Of a DNA stretch of 64,000 nt, positions 21,324 to 31,374 are shown in pieces. A program made the position numbers and the translations under genes. The number at the start of each line of letters is the position of its first letter. Position 1 is the first letter of the stretch. This stretch comes from Malachius bipustulatus (Eukaryota; Arthropoda; Insecta; Coleoptera; Melyridae). The notes below the pieces were generated by a model, which was given only the letters and a program-made list of their open reading frames with translations, made no database searches and had not been told where the DNA came from. The DNA lies in contig OU342632.1 in assembly GCA_910589415.1 (NCBI GenBank), positions 30,145,637 through 30,209,636 on the forward strand, in the 5' to 3' direction.

Positions 21324-24208
21324 ATGGGACGCTACAAGAGTCATGCAGTTCATAAGTATCCTGAAGAAGCACTTTCTAAAGCCTTGCAAGCAATTCGTGA
21401 AGATAACATGGACATCAGGGAAGCAAGCCGGACATACGGTGTACCGCGTGGTACCATACAAGATAGACTTCATGGTCGCGTTAAGGAGGCCCCCCGTAAA
21501 ATGGGTCCTGATACAATTTTGTCAACCAGTGAAGAATCTGATTTGGAAAAATGGTTAATTGATTTGGCAAAATGTGGGTTTCCGCAGAAGAAAAATAATT
21601 TATTTAATAGTGTTCAAAAAATAGTTGCAGCAAAAGGCAGGACAACTCCATTTAAACACAACAGACCAGGAGAAAAATGGTATCGAGGTTTTATTAAAAG
21701 ACATCCAACCCTAGCTTTGCGCGAAACTGAAGGACTTACAAAAGCAAGAAGCATAATAACAGAAGAATCGATAAGGAAATGGTTCCGCGAATTAGAACAA
21801 TTTCTCGAGCAGTGTCATGCTTTAGACATTTTAGAAGACTCATCAAGAATTTTCAATGGTGATGAGACAAGCTTTAGCATGTGCCCCAAATCGGGAAAAG
21901 TATTAGCACCGAAAGGTTACAAAAATATTTATGAGGTACAGAAGGGAAACGAAAAAGAAACAATAACTGTTCTTCTAGTTTTTTCGGCCGATGGAAGAAC
22001 ACTCACACCAATGGTTGTTTTTCCATTTATTCGGCCCAATAAAGCTATTGTAAATAGTGTACCTTCAGGTTGGTTTTTAGGAAGATCAGAGAGCGGGTGG
22101 ATGAGAAACGACACCTTTTATGAGTATATAGCAAATGGATTAGATAAATGGCTTAAAGATAACAAAGTGAAAAGGCCCATATTACTTTTGGTCGATGGGC
22201 ATAAATCACATCTATCTCTACAGCTAAGCCAATATTGCCATGACCATGGAATAATTCTGTACGCTCTTCCACCAAACACAACACATATAATGCAACCCGC
22301 CGACGTAAGTGTTTTCAAACCCCTAAAAACCAACTGGAAGAAAACTATCAGGGAGTGGCAAGCGAAGCCTGAAAATTTGAACTGTGTGTTGACAAAATGT
22401 ACATTTTGTCCATTATTAGAGCAAGTTCTTCAAGATGAATCATTACCCAAGACAATAAGAAATGGCTTTAGAAGGTGTGGTTTGTATCCATTCGATGTTG
22501 AAGCTGTGGATTATTCAAAATGTATTCAGAATCGTCTCGAGAGGCTTAATAATCCAGAAAACAAGGAAGATTCTATCATTACAGAACGACAATTGGAAAC
22601 TGCTGAAATAGTTCTGACAAAGTTAAAAGAAAAACTTGCAGAAAGGGGAATTGAAAATATACAATTTGTTATTGAGCAGCTTCAGTTAATAAAACAAGAA
22701 TTGTACCCTGAGTGCAGTACCTATGAAGTACTAGCTGATGGTACCCTTAATATGATCAATGATAATAGTATTATTACAGAAGTCCAGAATAGCATGGAGG
22801 TAACTTTTGATTTTAATGAATTGCAGAATAATGATTTCATAAACGAAATTAATGCTTGCAACGAGCGACAGTTAATAATACAAGTACCAAGTGATGAAAT
22901 CAAAGATCAAAATGGACAAAACTTAGCTGAAACTAACACAAGTGTAACATGTTCACATAAATCAGACGAACTTGAAGAAAGTAGTAACAAGGAAGTTAAC
23001 ACTTTAAACGAAGTGAAAGACATCAAAGAAATTGATCCTGAACTGTATAACATCAACTCAAAGGAAAGTGAACCTCAAAATAATACTACAATAACTAAGA
23101 TAGATAATGAGGATACAGGTTACGATAACATTCACCCTGTTGAACAAAAAACGGTGGTTAAACCAAAAAAAAATAAACATGTAGAATCTGAAACAGATTA
23201 CCTTGAATCAAACAAAATTATGAGTTCTTCAACTGGAAATAACCAAAATATAAATGAAACCGGGTTGAGAACATTAAATACCAAAATACAGATTTTGCAG
23301 GATATTACTGTACCAATTTGTACTACAGAGAATGTGTTAGAAGTAAATAAAAACAAGGACACTATCCAAAATCATCTATTTTTTCCAGCTCCTATCCTGA
23401 CAAAAGGAAAAAGAAAAATTCAGGATCGACTACCAGCTGCAATTTCTTCGGATGCCTTCAGGCAGCATCTGCAACAAAAATTGGAGATCAAACAGAAAAC
23501 TGAAAGAGAAAAAGAAAACAGAAAACAAAAGAGGCTAGAACGTGCTAAGCAAAAAAATCTAACTGCTTCAAAGAAGAAAAGAACAGCGAAACGTCATGAT
23601 GCTAATCAAAATGTTGCGACCACTTCATCAGCTTCAAGTAAGCGGGAAAAACCTTGTAAAGGTAAACAAGAAAACTATGAAAACAAGCTTTTTGACAGCA
23701 ATAGCACCAAAAGTACACCTACAATGGATGAGCAGTTGAAAGTCAGTAAACTGAAGGACATATCGATGGTGAACTGGTAATATGTCCTATCTGAAATTTC
23801 AGGCATTTTCCGTTTATTGTGTTAAATTGTCCTACTGCTATTATACACGTTCAGCATGTGATTAATATTTATTGCTAAATTTAAGTATATGTTACAAAAT
23901 AAACATATACGTTTTTTTTTCTTGTTTCGGAAATTCTAAATTAAAAAAAAAAGAACTTTTTTTTCGCTTCCTGACCAATTTACTTTTTTGAGATAGGACT
24001 TATTGCCAGTTCACCATCGATATGTGCAGCCTGTGATTTTTATCTGGATAGCGACACAGAAGATAATAACTTAAAAAATATAGGATGTGACACTTGTTCT
24101 AAATGGTACCATTTAGAATGTTCAAGCTTTCAAGGATGTAATTACGATGACATTCTGGAGGAAGAATTTGTTTGCTCGGCTTGTGTAAGCAAAAAGAACG
24201 AGAAATAA
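21324..24208 (+). CDS. Pogo-like transposase with C-terminal PHD finger, two exons
   Basis: Exon 1 is 21324-23776 and exon 2 is 24010-24208; joined they give 883 residues. Domains: psq-type helix-turn-helix (about 8-50, KALQAIREDNMDIREASRTY and YGVPRGTIQDRLHG); CENP-B-type second HTH (about 65-135); DDE_1 catalytic core with Asp 180 (NGDETSF), Asp 291 (LLVDGHKSHL) and Asp 327 (PADVSVF); a long polar, Lys-rich linker; and a PHD finger encoded by exon 2 (CAACDFYL, then GCDTCSKWYHLEC, then FVCSAC, a C4HC3 pattern). Without splicing, exon 1 ends four residues after the donor at a TAA. The donor (GTAATA) and acceptor (GCCAG) join in phase. It would cut and paste this element in the nucleus; the PHD finger suggests chromatin contact, which is inference. 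Confidence 0.85.
23759..24024 (+). other. Inverted repeat spanning both splice sites of the transposase intron
   Basis: Positions 23759-23791 and 23992-24024 are 33-base arms, reverse complementary apart from two mismatches. The splice donor (23777) is in the left arm and the acceptor (24009) in the right, so the two splice sites would pair in the RNA. In the joined exons the junction becomes a near-perfect palindrome (ATATCGATGGTGAA, CTG, TTCACCATCGATAT). The 233-bp intron therefore looks like a short palindrome-ended element acting as an intron. Confidence 0.7.
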
Positions 24209-24611
24209 AATATCTAATGTAATGTAATGTACCTACCTAGAGGTATTGATATTGATTGTTTGAATATTTTAATAAATGTTTCCCTTTACATAATATTATT
24301 AATAAAAAGTTTTTGAAAAATGTTTTATATCTAAGCGGGTAGGTAGATACGAATTTATTGCTTAACCTACCTAGGTAGGTACCTATTTCCCAACTAACTA
24401 CATATACCTACTTAGGGATTTTTCTATAAATTTGTTTATTGCGTTTACACATATAAACCTATATTGTAAAATTGTTAAAAATTCAAAAAATAAATTAGTC
24501 AGGTCATACTTCCAAATAAAATTGCTCTTACTTTACAATCCTAAGTTTTATTAACTTAACGCTAAAGTTAAATTATACTGAAAGTGGCTGACTACTGGCG
24601 CATTTACCCTA

Positions 24612-24657
24612 CATTATTTTCAATATTTTTGTGTCTAAATAATATCTTATGTGTTTC
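24612..24657 (-). pseudogene. LINE-C relic, upstream part (segment 1 of 3)
   Basis: Minus strand reads RYYLDTKILKIMYF, which joins in frame to AFIYSNLQYL of segment 2 once the pogo element is removed. Truncated on the right by MITE A copy 2. Confidence 0.75.
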
Positions 24658-24662
24658 ACGTA

Positions 24663-24854
24663 GGGTACCTGTATTACCGACACTAACGCGTACTAGGGTA
24701 GCGCATTCACTCGTTGTTGACGTTTACTTGACGCGGTAATGTTTGAAGTTTCAACATTTGGATGGATATCATATTTTTGGCACATTTGGTCTTGGTCACA
24801 GCTCACAGCACAGGCGTAATACAGTGTCGGTCAATGTCGGTAATACAGGTTCCC
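24663..24854. repeat. MITE family A, copy 2 (192 bp)
   Basis: Ends GGGTACCTGTATTACCG and CGGTAATACAGGTTCCC, with TA on both sides. It sits about 100 bases upstream of a degenerate zinc-finger gene. Confidence 0.85.
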
Positions 24855-24950
24855 TAGTTTCAAGAACTCGACGATTGTCAAACTTATAGTTTTCACTTAG
24901 AAATTTTCACCTTCTCCCTTCTCTCAACTTTGAAGTTCGAAATTGGAAAA

Positions 24951-25779
24951 TGATACCAAATATGCCATCCCTTGAAGTAAACCAAGACGATGCTAGTAGT
25001 GCTCCACTCCGCTGTCTAAAAAATGACCCCGAAGACTCACAAGATCAAGGGCAGCAAGGCAGCAATACAATGTGTCCTTGCAACAGAGCGAAGAGCTTAG
25101 GCCGGGATGGGAGCTGATAGCGACCCATCAAATTAAAGCGAAAAATGTGGCGTTGAAGGAAGAAATTGACTTTGAAAAGCATAAACCGGGATTGGAGCTC
25201 ACTTTGAGAAGCGATGCTGGAATGTTTCATGAGGAACCTGATCAAAGTGACGTACTTGAAAAAAATAAGTCCGATTGCTCCATTAAAAGAAGTGAGAGCG
25301 AAAAAGACAACCCTGTCCATTTTTCTTTTAAAACAAATTCCGAGCAAGGCTTTTTTTCACGTAATCTCTTTAAAAACGACGGATGTATGGAAGTCTACAA
25401 TTGTAATAAATGTCAGTATGAAACCATAGATCCAAGTAAACTTCGCTTACACTGTAAAAAGGTTCACTCAAAACTACATAAATGCGTGGAGTGTTCGTTT
25501 GAAGCGAGATGTAAACAAACTTTGACCTCCCATTATAAATATAAACATTCAAAAGAAACGGAAGTCTACAAATGTGGAGAATGTTCATATGAAACCAGAA
25601 GGAACCGTCTTTTGACCAGGCATTATAATCGCATACATATACATTCGAAAGATGCTATGGTCTACAAATAGTACAAATGTGACGAATGTTCTTATGAAAC
25701 AAGATACAAAAGTAGCCTGACAAGGCATTGTAAGAATAAACATGCGAAAGAAGTGAATGCAATACAAATAAAGCAATAA
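24951..25779 (+). pseudogene. C2H2 zinc-finger gene, beta-type copy 1, broken
   Basis: A relative of the plus-strand gene at 39147. The first part (ATG 24951, MIPNMPSLEVNQDD) aligns with PSSELNNAGGG of that gene but leaves the frame near 25065, where the similarity continues in another frame (LRPGWELIATHQIKAK, EIDFEKHKPGLEL). Fingers follow: CNKCQYET, CVECSFEA and CGECSYET. A TAG at 25669-25671 then interrupts; it arises within a 9-base near-duplication (TACAAATAG before TACAAATGT). A last finger, CDECSYETRYKSSLTRHCKN, continues in frame to a TAA at 25777. One frameshift plus one stop argue for a pseudogene. The intact ancestor would have been a DNA-binding nuclear protein. Confidence 0.75.
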
Positions 25780-26191
25780 CGCAAGAGAGATGAATTGATT
25801 TTGTTGAGTAGTTTGCCAATACGGCTTTAAAGGATCGAGACTTAGGTTTTAGACCATAGTTAGTTATTAAAAATTAGGGTTTCGAGAATGTTAGATTGCA
25901 TTTCTGTGTATGCATGCATTGTGATGATGTCCAATAATTACGATTATAATAAAACTGCTTCCTTAATAAACGTTATATTTTAGTAAGTACATTGAGCATA
26001 GCATGGCAAGTGGTACTAAGAATTGTTATGCATGTCTCTAGTCTAGCTCAAGTTAGCGGCACCCGGCACATGTTTCATTTTGTCTGTTCTCTGTTAATGG
26101 ACTAAGTGCAAAACCAGCACAAGAGCTGCTTAATCCTAAGTGAAATATTTTTTTTTCAATTTTACATTATAAGCTGTGCTTGAAAGGTGAT
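25780..26191. other. 3' flank of the broken zinc-finger gene
   Basis: No gene was seen. AATAAA sits at 25766 within the last codons, and further candidate signals lie around 25947-25970, as expected for a 3' UTR. Confidence 0.4.
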
Positions 26192-26195
26192 TTAA

Positions 26196-26507
26196 CACAT
26201 TAAGCCCCGCCATACAAACATATTTTTTAGAGTTTTCCGGACCGCAAGAAATTTTTGTTTCTTTGAATTATAAGAGTTTCGTTTTTATAGTGGATATAGA
26301 GGTATATGAATATACGATATTACCAACCCAGTTGTCTCCCAGACCGGTATATTAGAGTCTCCATTGATTTAACATTGTAGTGTGTACCCATATAATACCA
26401 CAAGGTCGTGAACGCAAAAGCATGCTGAGGTCTCACATTGATGCCTCGCGGTCCCAGTGCTTCTTGGCTGTGAGGCATCAACGCAATGCCTCGCGGGGCT
26501 GAACGTG
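26196..26507. mobile_element. PiggyBac-like MITE (312 bp, TTAA target)
   Basis: Ends CACATTAAGCCCCGC and GCGGGGCTGAACGTG are imperfect inverted repeats, flanked by TTAA at 26192-26195 and 26508-26511. TTAA duplication with a CAC start is characteristic of piggyBac-type short elements. It contains two GATGCCTCGCGG-like blocks and no transposase. Confidence 0.75.
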
Positions 26508-26511
26508 TTAA

Positions 26512-27213
26512 TGTTAGAGTAGGTAGTAAAAAATTTATTCATATCCATTTATAAAAATTATGCTTACCTATTTTTGCTTCTGTTGTATAGAATATGTTTC
26601 CCAACGGAATCGATTTGACAAAAAATAAATAATTTTTCATTTTTTGTTGGTGGTTTAATTGAGGAATGTATCAGGACATCATTTTTATTTTACAAATTTT
26701 TGGAAAAGGTTTTTTATCTTTTAATCCGCTGAATGAAAATTATTTACATTTTGCACGTGAGTCCATCATGCATATTAGTATTTAAAAATATCTAATACAA
26801 TTTTGCTCTAAAATGAATCGGATAGATAATATTAGGTTAGGGGGTATTAAAATTTTCATGCGATTTCCTATCGACGGTCAGCCGATGCAACACCCAGTAT
26901 TTTGTATAAACAATTATTAAATAATAGATATCCCCATCGAGTATAAATAAACAAACAATTAATAAAATAAGGCAAATGGAAAAAAAAATTGTTAAAAAAA
27001 TAAATAATAATCAGTGTCAGCTTATTTTTATTAACCACGGTGAAGCGAGCAACGAATTCTCTAAAGGTATCCTCGATGTTTATTTCTGCAAATATTACGG
27101 TGACATTTATTTGTAGGCTTCTACCTGTTTTGCATCCTCAGATATAAAATGTTTTGAAAAATTGTCTTTAATTCTTGTGTTCCATAAGAACATTTTGTGC
27201 ACTCCAACTTTTT
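26512..27213. other. 3' flank of zinc-finger gene alpha-1
   Basis: No intact gene. On the minus strand just past the stop, 27130-27213 contains a decayed extra finger (CTKCSYGTQELKTIFQN) out of frame. The stretch 26915-27040 resembles 34700-34815 and 48900-49025, the 3' flanks of the other minus-strand paralogues, so the duplications included flanking DNA. Confidence 0.6.
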
Positions 27214-28593
27214 TCAATGCTGAAGTTGCTGATGCCTATTCATATTGCCTTTATGTCCTGTTTTATAAGAACACCGCACACATTCGTACACTTCACTTTT
27301 TTTTGTATATTTATGGCTGTGTTTATAATGTTGAGTCAAACGATCTTTTCTTCTTGTTTCATACAAACATTCTCGACACTTGTACACTTCTGCATCTTTT
27401 GCATGCATACAATTATAATGTGTCGTCAAATGCCCTCTCCTTCTTGTTTCATATGGACATTCCTCACATTTATACACTTGTGTATCTTTTGCATGCATAC
27501 AATTATAATGTGTCGTCAAATGCCCTCTCCTTCTTGTTTCATATGGACATTCCTCACATTTATACACTTGTGTATCTTTTGCATGCATAAATTTATAATG
27601 TTCGTTCAAATTATATTTCCTTTTTGTTTCATAAGAACATTCTGGACATTTGTGTATTTTAGCATCTTTTGCATGCTTATATTTATAATGTTGAGTCAAA
27701 CGAGGTTTCAATTTAGTTTCAAAAGAACATTCCGGACATTTGTACAATACAACTTCTTTTGAATGTTTATATTTATAATGTTGAGTCAAATTATTTTTCC
27801 TTCTCGTTTCATATGAATATTCCTGGCATTTGTATACTTCAGCTTCCTTCGCACGTTTACGTTTAGGAATGATCGAATTTTGTTCTTCCTTTTCTACTAT
27901 TCTTCTCGGTTCAAAAGAGCCCTCCTGACATTCATATCCCTTATTTTCTGTCGCATGCTCACATTTAAAATGACTAATCAAAGCATTTTCACGTCTAGTT
28001 TTGTATGAACACATTTCACATTTGTGAATTTTGAAGTGTACAAGTTTAAAATGCTCGAGTATGAAACCTTTATATCTGGTTTCATATGGGCATTCGTTGC
28101 ACTGATACACTTCGGTATGTTGTTTGTGTTTGCAAATATAATGCCAGACATAATCAGCTTTTATGTTTGTCTTGTAAGGACAACCTGCACAGTTGTACTT
28201 GACCTCTTCTTTCCTCTTACTTTCTGAAGATCCTACCTCGTATTTCTGAACAGGTTCACATTGATCCGGTCCATCGTTGATTATTCCGGCATCACTTCTC
28301 CAATCCAGCTCCCATGTCGGTAAATGTTCTTCGATATCAACGTCCTCGAGTGCTACATCTTCATCTTCAAATTTTACTTGACAATCGTCGTATTCTTCCG
28401 AGTCTTCAGTTTCTATAAAGTCGGACGGGAAACTATAATCCGCAATCGCATCAGTATCCTTAAATTCGGAGGATGGGTCACATTTTGGATCATTTTCTTG
28501 ATCTTCACATATCAGATTTAATATTGCGGTGAAATCAATTTGTTGAATTTCTTCTTGCTTTTGAAAATAACAACTTTCTTGCCTAAGGCTCAT
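27214..28593 (-). CDS. C2H2 zinc-finger protein, alpha-1
   Basis: Single-exon frame of 459 residues from the ATG at 28593 (MSLRQESCYF); the frame is open upstream without another ATG. Residues about 1-135 are strongly acidic, with blocks CEDQENDPKCDPSSEF and VDIEEHLPTWELDWRSDAG shared with the paralogues. Then come about 11 finger units of the CxxC-x12-H-x4-H type with Tyr-Lys links (CAGCPYKT, CNECPYET, CEMCSYKT and so on). Two units have lost a Cys (CQEGSFEP, CQEYSYET). Two adjacent fingers (CEECPYETRRRGHLTTHYNC) are identical. The fingers should bind DNA in the nucleus; the acidic part may activate or recruit partners. Target unknown. Confidence 0.85.
   Translation of the reverse strand: MSLRQESCYFQKQEEIQQIDFTAILNLICEDQENDPKCDPSSEFKDTDAIADYSFPSDFIETEDSEEYDDCQVKFEDEDVALEDVDIEEHLPTWELDWRSDAGIINDGPDQCEPVQKYEVGSSESKRKEEVKYNCAGCPYKTNIKADYVWHYICKHKQHTEVYQCNECPYETRYKGFILEHFKLVHFKIHKCEMCSYKTRRENALISHFKCEHATENKGYECQEGSFEPRRIVEKEEQNSIIPKRKRAKEAEVYKCQEYSYETRRKNNLTQHYKYKHSKEVVLYKCPECSFETKLKPRLTQHYKYKHAKDAKIHKCPECSYETKRKYNLNEHYKFMHAKDTQVYKCEECPYETRRRGHLTTHYNCMHAKDTQVYKCEECPYETRRRGHLTTHYNCMHAKDAEVYKCRECLYETRRKDRLTQHYKHSHKYTKKSEVYECVRCSYKTGHKGNMNRHQQLQH
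27393..27572 (-). repeat. Tandem 90-bp finger duplication in alpha-1
   Basis: Two directly adjacent 90-bp units, each one finger plus linker, read identically at the nucleotide level. This indicates very recent duplication or conversion inside the finger array. Confidence 0.9.
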
Positions 28594-28864
28594 GATGGTC
28601 GTTTTTTTGGAAGTCTCATCATCATCAACACCACAACACTTTCTTTCAAGTTTCAAGACTTAAGAAGACTTTCCAAGTAATTCAACATGCAACATGGCCA
28701 ACATGCAACAAGTTTCCCTTTTCTTGTGCTGCAGCTGCTTTGCTGCTTAGGAGTTAGGTTAGGACTTAGGCACAACTTAGGCTTATTTTTTTATTAGATG
28801 GCACGGCATGGTCTTGGCGCATGGCCACACAGAAGACATGGCGCATGGCACAGAAGACAAAATA
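28594..28864. other. Upstream region of alpha-1
   Basis: No gene. It contains short direct repeats (GCGCATGG, CACAGAAGACA) around 28800-28860. Promoter function is inferred only from position. Confidence 0.35.
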
Positions 28865-29674
28865 GGGAACCTGCATTACCGACACTAACGTTTACTAAGT
28901 CAGCGCATTCACTCGTTGACGTTTACTTAACACGGTTATGTTTGAACAGCTGGATGTCATATTTTTGCCACATTTGGGCACAGGCGTAGGTATCAAGTGG
29001 AAAAAAGCGAAGTTTGAAAAATGAAACAAAAAATAACACGAATAGAAATCGAGGAATCCTCTTGCAGTGGGTATTAAAAACATATTACGGGTTTAAAGGA
29101 TCTACGAAGCTGTAGACTTTAGTATTGGGTATAATTTTCAACTCGATATCTAACGTAGCTGATAAGAAAAAGCGTTTTGGTAGACATGTGAACGGCAGTG
29201 TACCCTTACCAAACTGATTCTTAAAAATAAGATTCATCAAGATGTAATAAAACCTACCTGCCAAACTTCCAGGTATACAGAAATTCTGAGCTCCGTATTA
29301 GGTATATTTTCAGCAATCATAACTGTCTGCTGATGGGGCTGGGTGCATTTTTTGTTCAGAAAATCCCAGTAACAGGTAAGTAAGTATTGATAGAGGACTA
29401 TAATGAGTTTAAAATATAAAGAAAGTTACCTTTAAGCAACGCGAACAAGTAGAAAGCCCTCTTTTTTATCGTTAAAACATCCTCTAACGCAGCAATAGTT
29501 TACCTTTTTTTTAATACGCGGACTTAATAACAAATTATATGAATTTTTTAGACAGTTGTACGTTCATGGAAAATCTGACGTTTATGAAGTCAAATTTGAC
29601 ATTCCCAACTTTTTGTGAGAATGAGAATGCGCTAACTATTATAGTAAACGTCAATGTCGGTAATGCAGGTTCTT
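28865..29674. repeat. MITE family A, copy 3 (810 bp, longest)
   Basis: Begins GGGAACCTGCATTACCG after a TA and ends CGGTAATGCAGGTTCTT before a TA. It contains, on the minus strand at 29431-29503, the THAP-like piece VNYCCVRGCFNDKKEG followed by a GT near 29429. It is the least deleted copy and suggests the autonomous relative had a THAP-type first exon. Confidence 0.75.
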
Positions 29675-29911
29675 TAAGACAAAGGCCAGAGGCACAGCCA
29701 CAGCCGAACCACTCATGGTGTCAGCACTGTCAGCCGCAGAACTAGTCAACAGTGTCGGAACGATTCTCAGAACCATTGAATAAAGAAAAAAAGGAAGGAG
29801 CATGCGTGGATTTGATGTTTGAACGGGATGGTTCTTGCATACGGCGGCTGCATCAGTTATCTTACCATTGGCGTAACATAAAATTGATTGCGAGACATTT
29901 TAATAGAATAA

Positions 29912-30121
29912 CAGCGGGTATTATAAAGGCTCATTAAGTTAACGGGCAGATTTCTGTGGCCATTTCTGAATAAGGTATCGAGTCTAAGTGTAATTTTATC
30001 TCTTCTCGGCTTGAAAGTCATTACAAAAATGTTAATAAAAGTCATTTGACGTCGATATTAGCTTCAAAAACGAGCATAGAAATCTGCCCGTTAGCCTAAT
30101 GATTCTTTATAATATTGGCTG
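29912..30121. repeat. MITE family B, copy 1 (about 210 bp)
   Basis: The ends CAGCGGGTATTATAAAGGC and CTTTATAATATTGGCTG are inverted repeats, and an inner block GGGCAGATTTCTGTGG is mirrored as well. A second copy lies at about 60215-60440. No coding capacity. Confidence 0.75.
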
Positions 30122-31345
30122 TAAAAATTTGGAAAACGAAAAGAAAAATAATTACATTGGTTAAGACATCTGCTCGAAAATAATTCAAAAATTATATTAG
30201 TTATGAATGAATGAAATGTTTAAAATAACGCTGTTTTGAAAAAAAGTTTAATAATTGACAGGTTTAAAAATGAAGGGGCCAACTTTTAATGAAGAAATGC
30301 CGAAAAAATAGAATAATATCTCAGGAATGTAGCAAAAATGAACATATTACGTGGTTACTATAATTTTTCACGTGGGTATCCTATTATGTGGATGAAATTG
30401 TTATATAGGGCGATGAAAATTATCAGATTTTTCAATATTATGAGCCACGAAACAGTCGAGACCCTGTATAATAATTAAGTTAAAAAAATTGCCGGTTTTT
30501 ATGACCGGCTTGTATTGTGTAATGACCTGTGTGTACTGTTATTGAAAACGAATTCTAAGTTTCCACAGAGCATATTAAGTAAATTTAAATTTAACATGGG
30601 GTGTAAGTTTTAAGAAACAATTCCCTATGGCAACATTTAAAAAAATGCATTGTATTCACTGTAGTGTTTTTCAAATATTAGCTTTCCTATGTAACACAGT
30701 GCACATCATTTTGATTAAATTTTAATTAAATTAATATTTTTATCGAATTATGAATGTATCGTTTCCAGGGCACGTCGATTACTAACTACAAAAGGCTGCC
30801 AGTTTGAAAATTCATATTCAACATAGATCAATTTTCCAACATATCCATATGATATTGATATTCAATATCAATTGCATATCATACACAAGAATAAAGCACA
30901 ATTTTAGCTCTCGATGTTTAATTTGTTCTTGTTCACATCACAAAATCACATCTTCAGATAAAATCTATTACTTTTTCTTCCCTAGGAAAATAAACAACGA
31001 TTTATATTGTATTATGTATTTACTTTTAATGTAAATAACATTTTAATAAACTTTGGTATGGAGAAAAGATAGTTGTTATTACATTTTCAAAAAGAAAACT
31101 GATCCCATCCCAAGTTGATAAAAGAAAGAGAAAAACGAAATCGACATTATATTTTTCAAATACTTATAGTGTAACATCGATTTTTTTTAATTTTAAATTC
31201 GTTATGAAATTTCTTAGCATCTTTTATCTAATTTAACTGAATGAATTTATTTGTATTTTCCACAGTTCAAGATACTTTACTGGAAACACTTTATATTGCA
31301 CAGAGTGCAATTATTATATTAGTTACATTGTTAGTGTATAATACA
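30122..31345. other. Non-coding AT-rich interval
   Basis: No gene was seen. About 30350-30475 resembles part of the F1-type foldback arm (CACCCTGTA-like end missing). 31270-31345 resembles 48355-48425 (CAGAGTGCAATTA block), another trace of segmental duplication. Confidence 0.45.
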
Positions 31346-31374
31346 CAGGGTGCTTCAAAACATGTGTCAGAAAA

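Larger units (their letters stand above)
20590..24609 (+). mobile_element. Pogo-like (Tc1/mariner superfamily) DNA transposon, intact, 4020 bp
   Basis: The terminal inverted repeats are GGGTAAACGTGCC at the left and GGCGCATTTACCC at the right, with the TA target duplication at 20588-20589 and 24610-24611. The flanking LINE-C reading frame rejoins perfectly when the element is removed, which proves the insertion and its limits. It carries one transposase gene with an intact catalytic triad and many subterminal copies of an AGTCAGCCAC motif. With intact ends and reading frame it may be an active source copy. Confidence 0.93.

Noticed and set aside
25669..25671. Programmed readthrough of TAG in beta-1
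   Set aside because: An additional frameshift upstream makes simple decay the better explanation.
27175..27762. 195-codon plus-strand frame opposite alpha-1 (also 49507-50109 and 37302-38018)
   Set aside because: Antisense shadow of the zinc-finger array; the periodic Phe/Met/Cys pattern mirrors the finger repeat.
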